Program-made: the position numbers and the translations under genes
Notes under the pieces: generated by a model
Told to the model about the DNA's origin: nothing
The model's database searches: none
Seen by the model: only the letters and a program-made list of their open reading frames with translations
Shown here: in pieces, positions 36,401 through 43,900 of the stretch
Layout: every line of letters begins with the position of its first letter
Numbering within the stretch: the stretch's first letter is position 1
Assembly (NCBI GenBank): GCA_017614505.1
Contig: JAGABT010000011.1
Coordinates: 20,266-84,265, forward strand
Source: Selenomonadaceae bacterium
GTDB lineage: Bacteria; Bacillota; Negativicutes; Selenomonadales; Selenomonadaceae
Direction: 5' to 3'
DNA length: 64,000 bases

Positions 36401-38424
36401 CGAGCGGCGCGGATAGTTTCACAGTTTCGGACGACGACGCCACGGTTTACGCGCTGGGCGGCAAGGATACGATAACCAACCAGGGCAGTTTCTCGTACAT
36501 TTCTGGCGGCGCGGGCAATGACATTCTGATTAACGGCGGCGAGGAAGTCACGCTCTCCGGCGACGCGGGCAACGATACAATTTATTCCAACGGCATGAGC
36601 AATCTGATTCAGTACGGCACCGGCGACGGCAAGGACTTTATCATTGGCTTCAGCGACACCGATTCGATTGAAATTACCAGCGGCGCGATTCGCAGTTCCG
36701 TCCAGAGCGGCGCCAATGTCATAATTTACGTCGGCACCGGCACTTCCAACGCTATCACGCTCAAGGATATTTCGCTGAACAATCTCAGCCTCGAAGACAG
36801 CGTGATAACTTTCCGCGAAGGCGCCGTGCCTGTAATTCTGACGGCGAAAAATGACAGCTACACCAACGCCGAGGACGAGGCTACGATTGACGCGCTCGCC
36901 GGTAACGATACGCTCAGCAATAGCGGCAGCTACGTTTCAATCAGCGGCAACACCGGCAACGATAAAATTACCAATACCGGCAACCTCGTCACGCTCGAAG
37001 GCGGCGCTGGCAACGATACGATTATCACGAACGGCGATACCGCGCTGATAGACGGCGGCGCCGGTACTGATAAAATTTCCCTCGGCGCGGACGCTGGCAA
37101 CGTCACGATAAATGCGGGCGCGGACAACGACACGATTTACAGCAACGGCAGCGGCAACGTCATTCAGTTTGGCAGCGGCGACGGCAAAGACACTGTGTTT
37201 GGATTCAGCGGCGAAGATTCGATTCAAATTACGGCGGGAACTGTCAGCAAGAGCGTTCAGAGCGGCGCCAATGTGCTGGTGACGGTCGGTTCAAGCTCCA
37301 ACGTTCTCACGATTCGCGACGCGCAGATTAGCAGGCTGGCGATTGAAGATAATATTATTTCCGCGTTCGACATGACGAAATATCTGACCGAAAAAGCGGA
37401 TACCACGCTGGTAAGCGACAACAACATTCAGGTTGAGGCGCTGGGCGGCAACGATAGAATCACGCTCACCGGCAGCGAAGTTACAATCAGCGGCGGCGAG
37501 GGCAATGATACCGTTATCGTCGACAATGACTGCGCGTTGATTGACGGCGGCGCCGGTGCGGACAGAGTTTCTCTCAGCGAAAATGCGATGAACGCCACGG
37601 TTATTGGCGGCGCGGGGAACGATTCGATTTACAGCGGCGGCGGCTCGAATCTTTTCATTTACGAAGCTGGCGACGGCGCGGATACGATTCTTGGATTTAC
37701 GCGCGGCGATTCGATTTCAGTCAGCGGCGCGAACGTCGGCACTCCGACCTGGAGCGGTGCCAATGCGACTTTCCAGATTGGCAGCGGCAAAATTGTCCTG
37801 CGCAACGTTGCGAACGAGGAGTTCAAAATTAGCGGCGGAATTATCACGCTGAGCGACGAGGCGGCGCTAATCAAGGGCTCGGAGCGCGCGGATACCATTT
37901 CAAACACGATTACCGGCGCGCGGATTGATGCGCTGGCTGGCAACGATAAGATTTACAACAGCGGCAATGAGGTTTCAATTTACGGCGGCGCCGGCGCGGA
38001 TTTAATCAGCCTGTCGAGCGGTGCGGAAGATGTTACGATTAGCGGCGGCGCAGGTGCTGACACGATTTATTCAAACGGCAACGGCAACTTAATCAGCTAC
38101 GCGGCGGGCGACGGCAAGGACGTTATCTTTGGGTTCGGCGGCGCGGATTCGGTTGAAATTACCGGCGGCAGCGTCAGCAAGAGCGTGCAGAGCGGCGCCA
38201 ATGTTCTGGTGACGGTCGGCAGTGCGGCGAATGTTCTCACGTTCAAAAATACTACGCTGGCGGAGCTTGTCGTCGACGATAACTTTATTTACGGCAGAAA
38301 TTCCAACGGCGCGCGCCTCGACGATATTTGCGCTGAAAATTATTCCGTCACGAATCTTGAGACCGGCGGCGATTTTAAAACTATCGCGCAGTCAGACTTC
38401 CTCACACTGACAACTAATAACTAA
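33457..38424 (+). CDS. RTX-type giant exoprotein X, C-terminal piece (5' end displaced)
   Basis: 1655 residues from a GTG at 33457 with no ribosome binding site and no promoter. The open frame extends upstream to a stop at 33400 and is RTX-like from about 33445 (R-Y-N-S-V-N-G-G-E-G-D-D-Y-I-D). It has about eleven RTX/beta-roll blocks of about 140 residues, each ending in an S-G-A-N-V-L-V-T-V-G-S segment. The tail N-F-I-Y-G-R...A-R-L-D-D-I-C-A-E-N-Y-S-V-T-N-L-E matches those of Y and Z. It fuses in frame to the N-terminal piece at 40324-40812 when the intervening segment is inverted, giving about 1820 residues. In the present state it is probably silent. Confidence 0.85.
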   Translation: MNGGEGDDYIDVSSNASLNTINAGAGHDTIDLQSMNNVIQYSGGADVIDGFNMTDTLHIVDGSVTSAYYTENDDVIINVSGGGKITILEGAEKRLNIKIGDGALMTTVISEAGEDTGSGGGIDYPITLTSGADNASFTDDEATVYAQAGNDTLKISGYYGYYDGGAGNDILSLDGGAEGNTLVGGAGADSIYANGGGNVIVYNTGDGKDTIVGYGENDSLVINGTVTKAVQSGANVLITVGSGTANVLTIKDTTLENLGLGDDTGSGGSELISGTAGADVLSNSKAGVTIDALAGNDTISNTGDEVSISGGGGNDRITNSGSSVSIDAGAGNDTINSSGDEVLIDGGAGADKISLSSSATVNTIAGGAGNDTIYTNGGVNVIVYNSGDGKDMIYGFGGEDSIKITSGTISKTSQSGANVLVTVGSGTSNVITIRDVALSDLSVSGGTISYTDGIIPTPTVPSLEINNTEDYATIRAGSGNHTITNEGHYVYADGGAGLDKIINFGEEVTLAGGDGNDTLFSSGNDGLLDGGAGADKISLEDGASNNTIAGGAGNDTIYTNGAGNIIQYGEGDGSDVIYGFGENDSVEISGSIRTSVQSGGDVLVTVGGSANVLTFKNLAAGNLYVEDGLITYTDEIIEEPDYPLSLTSGKDNETFSDDGATVYALAGNDTIENEGGDSYINGGVSNDLLINFGDRVTLAGEAGNDTLISSGNDGLLDGGAGNDRISLGADVTGNTISAGAGNDTVYTNGAGNLIRYSGGKDVIVGFGESDSIQITSGSLTKVAQNGSNILITIGSSSNVLTIKDMQLDGELILDAEGFITSVESEEYPQFLTSGADTLEVSDDEAEVYALAGNDTLKISGNYGYFDGGAGSDKISLDADATGNTLVGGAGADTLYMNGAGNVIQYETGGGKDVIFGFGENDSVELDGEVTKILQSGANVLVTVGSSANVLTFKNISIGNLSVDDNLITYTEEILPEYPMSLTSGADSFTVSDDDATVYALGGKDTITNQGSFSYISGGAGNDILINGGEEVTLSGDAGNDTIYSNGMSNLIQYGTGDGKDFIIGFSDTDSIEITSGAIRSSVQSGANVIIYVGTGTSNAITLKDISLNNLSLEDSVITFREGAVPVILTAKNDSYTNAEDEATIDALAGNDTLSNSGSYVSISGNTGNDKITNTGNLVTLEGGAGNDTIITNGDTALIDGGAGTDKISLGADAGNVTINAGADNDTIYSNGSGNVIQFGSGDGKDTVFGFSGEDSIQITAGTVSKSVQSGANVLVTVGSSSNVLTIRDAQISRLAIEDNIISAFDMTKYLTEKADTTLVSDNNIQVEALGGNDRITLTGSEVTISGGEGNDTVIVDNDCALIDGGAGADRVSLSENAMNATVIGGAGNDSIYSGGGSNLFIYEAGDGADTILGFTRGDSISVSGANVGTPTWSGANATFQIGSGKIVLRNVANEEFKISGGIITLSDEAALIKGSERADTISNTITGARIDALAGNDKIYNSGNEVSIYGGAGADLISLSSGAEDVTISGGAGADTIYSNGNGNLISYAAGDGKDVIFGFGGADSVEITGGSVSKSVQSGANVLVTVGSAANVLTFKNTTLAELVVDDNFIYGRNSNGARLDDICAENYSVTNLETGGDFKTIAQSDFLTLTTNN

Positions 38425-38430
38425 CAACTC

Positions 38431-38467
38431 CACTCGGGCTCGTCAGAAATGGCGGGTCTTTTTTTAT
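38431..38467 (+). terminator. Possible terminator after RTX piece X
   Basis: A weak stem (ACTCG with CGGGT) about ten bases past the stop, followed by a run of seven T and an AT-rich stretch. Confidence 0.35.
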
Positions 38468-38497
38468 TAAGATTTGATTAAAACTCAACGGCAAATC

Positions 38498-38526
38498 TTG
38501 AATTATCTGCGGTAAAAAATTATAAT
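38498..38526 (+). promoter_or_regulatory. Promoter of RTX gene Y (N-terminal piece)
   Basis: TTGAAT (38498-38503), exactly 17-bp spacer, perfect TATAAT (38521-38526), 57 bp before the start codon. Confidence 0.75.
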
Positions 38527-38582
38527 ATATCATAGATTTTTTTACACGGAGTGTTCGTTCGTCATTGCAAGGAGGAATTTTT

Positions 38583-40343
38583 ATGAAGAACCAATTTAAC
38601 CTACAGCTTTTCGCAACAATCAATGTTGACGGCGAATTTGAAAACAATTATGATGGCGTCTACATCGTTGCGAGTGACGGCGATGACGAAATTACCAATT
38701 ATGGTTACGATGTCACAATCGCCGGCGGTCTGGGCGACGACAACATTTACTTTAACAGCGACAGCGGAAATTTTTTTATCTACAATTACGGCGACGGCGA
38801 CGATATGTTAGAGAACTTTTCGGGCTCGGTGATAATTAACGACGACTACGTTACGCACATTGGGCTGAATGGCTATGGCCTAACGGCGTATATGGGAAGC
38901 GGCGGCAGCATTACCTTCGTGGAGAGCATGTCTATCTATGCTTATTACGACGAATACGCAGAGGATCCGGCATTCTCATTTGAAGAAAACCTGCTCAGCG
39001 TGGGCGGTATGGATACCGAGGGCGAGGTTGTCATAGAGGCTGAAGACGTTGCGGGCTACGCATACGTGTACAACGGCGGCTATATGACTATCAGCGGCTT
39101 CACGTCAGAAGATACTCTCGAGTTAAATTACATTGAAACTGTCAGCGGCGAGGACGAAATTGGTTCGTTTTATTATTTCGGCGAGGACGGCAGCGTAGAA
39201 ATTTTCACGGATTACGGCTCGATTTACCTGACAGAATACCTTTACAACTACGGCGACGAAGAAACCGGCGGAGTTTCGATTAATCTGGTTTACAACGGCA
39301 GTCTTATCGAAACAATACTCCCTTCTGTTGCTGACATTGACTACCAGTATATTGAAGGCAACTCCTACGCGGATAATTTTTCCTATCCAGGTTATCATGA
39401 AGGGGTAACGATAGACGCGCTGGGCGGCAACGATACAATCGTCGGACGATTTTGGAACTCTTCGCTTAGCGGCGGCGAGGGCAATGACGTTATCGATATA
39501 AGCGAAGGCGACGTGGACTATGCAACCATTAACCCAGGCACAGGCAACGATACCGTTTACATGGACAACTACGACGGATACAACATTTACCAGTACTACA
39601 CCGGCGACGGCAACGATGTCATTTACTACGCAAAAAGATACGACACAATTTCCATAGACGACGGCGAGGGCAGCTACTCTACCATGTGGAGCGGCTCGGA
39701 CTTCGTTATTAAGGTCGGCTCCGGCGCCATGACGCTGAAAAGTGTGAACGCCAGCTTACTGCCAGCCATTGAAGGCTATTACGAAGAGGAAGAGGATACC
39801 GTTCCTGCCAGCGGCGTCACCCTCACCAATTTTACCAGCAACACCGTTATCAACAGCACGGCTTACGCTGATTCAATCAGAAACAGCGGCGACAGCGTTA
39901 ATATTTATGCTGGCGACGGCGATGATATAATAAGCGTTAACGCTAGTTATAATTCGATTTATGGCAATGCAGGAAATGATATAATAAGCGTCAGTGCTGA
40001 TTATACTCGAATTAATGCTGGCGCGGGCAACGATACAATCTACCGAACCAACAAGTATGGATGGGGATATAACTATTTTCAATATGCTAACGGCGACGGC
40101 AATGACGTAATTTATGGCTTTGAAGCAGCTCAGGATTTTGTCTCGCTTTCCTCCGGCAGCAGCTACAGTACAACTACCAGTGGAAATGATTTTATCGTTA
40201 GTGTCGGCAGTGGCAAAGTGACGCTCAAAGATTCTAAAAACGCTCAGATACGCGTATTGAACGGATCCATTTCAACTGCATGGGGCGCTAATACAAGCAC
40301 AAGGACGCTGTCAGGAACTGCTAATAATGATTATTATCCGTGA
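38583..40343 (+). CDS. RTX-type giant exoprotein Y, N-terminal piece (truncated at inversion junction)
   Basis: 586 residues from ATG 38583, 7 bases after AAGGAGG; an in-frame TTG at 38565 lies upstream of that site. It begins MKNQFNLQLFA, the N-terminal motif shared with X and Z. An atypical acidic, tyrosine-rich region follows (about 50-260), then RTX blocks. It stops at TGA 40341-40343, nine bases past the junction, after L-S-G-T-A-N-N-D-Y-Y-P. It lacks the C-terminal secretion-like tail, so the product as it stands is probably not exported. Beyond Tyr584 the frame would continue as L-T-G-A-Y-D-T-G in the piece ending at 24218. Confidence 0.85.
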   Translation: MKNQFNLQLFATINVDGEFENNYDGVYIVASDGDDEITNYGYDVTIAGGLGDDNIYFNSDSGNFFIYNYGDGDDMLENFSGSVIINDDYVTHIGLNGYGLTAYMGSGGSITFVESMSIYAYYDEYAEDPAFSFEENLLSVGGMDTEGEVVIEAEDVAGYAYVYNGGYMTISGFTSEDTLELNYIETVSGEDEIGSFYYFGEDGSVEIFTDYGSIYLTEYLYNYGDEETGGVSINLVYNGSLIETILPSVADIDYQYIEGNSYADNFSYPGYHEGVTIDALGGNDTIVGRFWNSSLSGGEGNDVIDISEGDVDYATINPGTGNDTVYMDNYDGYNIYQYYTGDGNDVIYYAKRYDTISIDDGEGSYSTMWSGSDFVIKVGSGAMTLKSVNASLLPAIEGYYEEEEDTVPASGVTLTNFTSNTVINSTAYADSIRNSGDSVNIYAGDGDDIISVNASYNSIYGNAGNDIISVSADYTRINAGAGNDTIYRTNKYGWGYNYFQYANGDGNDVIYGFEAAQDFVSLSSGSSYSTTTSGNDFIVSVGSGKVTLKDSKNAQIRVLNGSISTAWGANTSTRTLSGTANNDYYP

Positions 40344-40812
40344 TTGAAATTGTATCGTAGGGAGTGTAGCCATAGATAATGTCGCTGCCGTCGCCGGAAG
40401 CATACTGATAGATGGAGCCGCCGCTGCTCACGGAAGCTAAGCTGTTGCTGTAAATCGTATCGTTGCCGGTGCCGCCCTTGACGGTGTGCTTGTAAGTGTA
40501 TCCCGCAACACTTTTCAAACTGATCACATCATTGCCGGCGCCGCCATTCATCGAATTGTACCATCCGCCATAGTTGATAATCCTGTCATTGCCGTTGCCG
40601 CCGTCGATTGTACAATAGCCATCGTAATATCCGTAGACCGTATCAGCGCCATCGCCCGCGTAGATTCTGGCATAGTTGTTGCGTTCATTGTAAACAGAAT
40701 CGTTGCCGCCATAAGCATAGATAACATTGCTGCTGGCACTGTTACTGAGCGTTTCATTGCCGTCGGAGCCGTATATCGCGAAGCGCTGCAACTCGAAAGA
40801 AATCCCATTCAT
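40321..40812 (-). CDS. RTX-type giant exoprotein X, N-terminal piece (truncated at inversion junction)
   Basis: 163 residues from ATG 40812, after GGGGAGG. It starts MNGISFELQRFA, followed by RTX turns (Y-G-G-N-D-S-V-Y, A-G-D-G-A-D-T-V, N-G-G-A-G-N-D-V-I-S-L) and the G-D-G-S-D-I-I-Y-G-Y block, then hits TAG just past the 12-bp inverted repeat. It has no C-terminal tail. It continues in frame as S-R-Y-N-S-V-N-G-G-E-G-D-D in the piece at 33442-38424 after inversion. It converges on piece Y with the two stop codons overlapping the junction. Confidence 0.85.
   Translation of the reverse strand: MNGISFELQRFAIYGSDGNETLSNSASSNVIYAYGGNDSVYNERNNYARIYAGDGADTVYGYYDGYCTIDGGNGNDRIINYGGWYNSMNGGAGNDVISLKSVAGYTYKHTVKGGTGNDTIYSNSLASVSSGGSIYQYASGDGSDIIYGYTPYDTISITDNNHY
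40324..40335 (-). repeat. Right copy of 12-bp inverted repeat at the RTX inversion junction
   Basis: ATAATGATTATT on the plus strand, the exact reverse complement of 33430-33441. With the preceding base it forms a perfect 13-bp palindrome (AATAATGATTATT, 40323-40335). Confidence 0.85.
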
Positions 40813-40858
40813 AAAAATCCTCCCCTTCCTAAAACTCCCGAAACAAAAACTTCTTTGT

Positions 40859-40888
40859 ATTGTAACACTCTTCCATCCCCCATGTCAA
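40859..40888 (-). promoter_or_regulatory. Promoter of RTX gene X (N-terminal piece)
   Basis: Minus strand: perfect TTGACA (40883-40888), 18-bp spacer, TACAAT (40859-40864). Confidence 0.75.
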
Positions 40889-40930
40889 GAGTTTTCTGAA
40901 ATTTTAATCAAATTCTAATACAATGAAAAT

Positions 40931-40969
40931 AAAAAGAAAAGGACACCTTCGCCGTCTGAATATGTCCTT
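40931..40969 (-). terminator. Terminator of RTX gene Z
   Basis: Minus strand: AAGGACA / TGTCCTT stem (40939-40969) followed by TTCTTTTT, about 30 bp past the stop codon of Z. Confidence 0.75.
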
Positions 40970-40999
40970 ATTTTATTCTAATTTTGAATCAGCGCTGTT

Positions 41000-43900
41000 T
41001 CATTTTTCGCCGGAAGCTACCGTGAGGAGATTCGCCTGCGCGATAGTCGCAGTAGTATCCATGGTTTCGAAATCGCTGACTGAATAATTTTTTGAAGTAA
41101 TTTCACCCAGCTGCGCGCCGCTGCCAACAAAGTTAGTGTCGTCCTCGGTAAACCACGGAACTGCCGCGTTGCCGTTGCCACTGCTGTAAGTTCTAGTAGA
41201 AGTTTTGCCGGCGGCGTCGACGATTGTAATTTTCTTACCGTTGCCGTTTTTGACGGTAATGGAGCCTGTTCCGACGCTGAAAATGACATCGGAGCCGCTG
41301 TAGCTGGTGCCGGAAATTTCGCCGCTGGTAATTTTAATTTTGTCCTGGAGGGAAGTGTAGTCCGTGATCACGTCTTTGCCGTCGCCGCTCGCGTAAACGA
41401 AGAAATCTTTGCCGTCGCCGCCCGTAAGCGTGTCAGCGCCAGCACCGCCGGTGAGCGTGTCATTGCCCGCGTCGCCGTAGAGTTTGTCGTTGCCAGCAGC
41501 GCCGTAGAGTTTATCGTTAGCGTTGCCGCCGTAAATCGTATCTGCCTTCGAGCCGCCGGTGAGCGTATCATTGCCGGAGCCGCCCTTAATCGAATCGCCG
41601 AGATTGTTGCCTGTAATGCTGATTTTCTTCGTGAAGGCGCTGGCGTCGACGGTTTTGGTGGTCGTGGCGTAATTTTTCAAATCGATAGCCGCTCCGCTGT
41701 AGCTCGTGCCGACGGTGAGTTTTTTCTTCGATGAATCGTAGCTGAGACCGCTCGGCAAACTGTCGCTGGAAGTTTCGGGATAAATTTTGGTAGTTTCAGC
41801 GCCGCGCGAATTTATGACGGTGATATTTTTATTCTTGCCATTTTTCACAGTGAGGTTACCGCTGGAAGTTTTCAGAACGACGTTGCTGCCGCTCACGCTC
41901 GCGCTGGTTATGCTCGCGCTGGCTAGCTTGATTTTATCTGCGCCGGCGGTGTAATCCTGAATCAAATCGTTGCCGCCGCTGTAAATGTAAACGTCCGCGC
42001 CGCCGCCCAAACTTACGGTATCGTTACCTGCGCCGCCAGAAATTGTATCCGCGCCCTTGCCACCTTTGATAGAGTTCGCCGCCGCCGTCCCGACGATTGA
42101 GACGCCGCGCGACAGTGCCGAGGCGTTGACTTTCGTTACAGCTGAAGAATAATCCGCCAGGTCGATTAAGCTGCCGGTGAAAGCTGTGGACGCTGTGAGG
42201 ACGGCGCCTTTGACGGAAATTCCGGCGGGAACGGTACTTTCGGGATAAGTTTTGGTAGTAGTGTTGCCGTTTTTGTCAATAACGGTAATGGCTTTGTCTT
42301 TGCTGTTTTTGAGTGTAATGTTTCCGGCGGAAGTTTTCAGCACGACGTTTGAGCCGGAAATACTCGCGCTGGTTATGTTCGCGCTGGCTAGCTTGATTTT
42401 ATCTGCGCCGGCGGTGTAGTCCTGAATTAAATCGTTGCCGCCGCTGTAAATGTAAATATCAGCGCCGCCGCCCAAACTCACGGTATCGTTACCTGCGCCG
42501 CCAAAGATTGTATCTGCGCCCTTGCCACCTTTGATAGAGTTCGCCGCCGCCGTCCCGACGATTGAGACGCCGCGCGAAAGAGCCGAGGCGTTGACTTTGG
42601 TAACGCCGCTGTAATTCGCCAAATCGACTGAACTGCCAGTAAAAGCAGTTGACGCCGTAAGAATTGAATTGCTGATAGAAATTCCAGCTGGCAGAGTGCT
42701 TTCGGGATAAGTTTTCGTGGTAGTGTTGCCGTTTTTGTCAATGACCGTGATATTTTTGCCCTTGCCGTTTTGGACGGTGAGGTTGCCGCTTGAAGTTTTG
42801 AGCACGACGTTGTTGCCGCTGAGTGAACTGCCAGTGATTGACGCGCTGGCGAGCTTGATTTTGTCAGCCGCCGCGTAATCTTGAATTAAATCGTTGCCGC
42901 TGGAATAAATGTAAATGTCCGCGCCGCCGCCGAGCGAAACTGTATCATTGCCAGCTCCGCCAGAAATTGTATCCGCGCCGCTACCGCCCTTGATTGAGTT
43001 CGCTGCCGCCGAGCCGACAATCGTAACACCGCGCGAAAGTGCAGACGCGTTGACTTTGGTGACGTTGGAATAATTCGCTAAATCGATTTTGCTGCCGGTA
43101 AAATTGCTGGACGCGGTAAGAATTGAATTGCTGATAGAAATTCCGGCGGGTAGCATTTCCTGAACAATAATTTCTCCAGTTTCTAAAAAGCCAGTATAAA
43201 TATCCATTGCCGCCGCTGCCATCTTGTAATCATTGTGTCCTACGCCCTCGACGATAGAAATTTTCCAATTAAAAGGAACGCCAAGTGCCGCAGCCTGATC
43301 TTTCATTTGCTGATAAAATTCTTTGCCGCGTTCCAGACGATTTTCGCCCTGCGCGTCCGCTTCTGGCGTTGTACGAAGATTGTCATCCCGTACAATATCC
43401 TGCTCGCCAAGCAAAATAACTACGGGCTTCGCCAGAGTTGCAATTAGTTTCTCGTCCGTAACAGTCGTGCCTTTCAATCCGTAGGGAAATTGAATGCTGT
43501 TGTCTGGCATTGTGTACCAGCCGGCGTTTGCAGGAATAATAACGTCAAAATCTTCCTCCTCACTAAAAATCGCGTAACGATGAACCAGTTGAGCGCCTGC
43601 AGAATGCCCAAAAAGCAAAGTCTTGCTGTCAGATGACTGGACGCGATTTTTTACATCACGAATAATTCTGTTTAATACGGGGAAAACCCACTCATCTTCT
43701 GTTTGGAGACTGCCATTTCTCATGACGTTGCCGGTGTTGTAATAGCCGCTACCTGGAAATTTTTCTTCAGTAAATTCCGGGCAAATAAGCAGCACATTGT
43801 TCTTATCGGCGTGTGACTGCCAGTCAGAAAGATAACGTTCGGCGTCGCGATTCATTCCGTGAAGTACCAGCGCTATGGCATCGCCAGCAGACCAGTTTGC

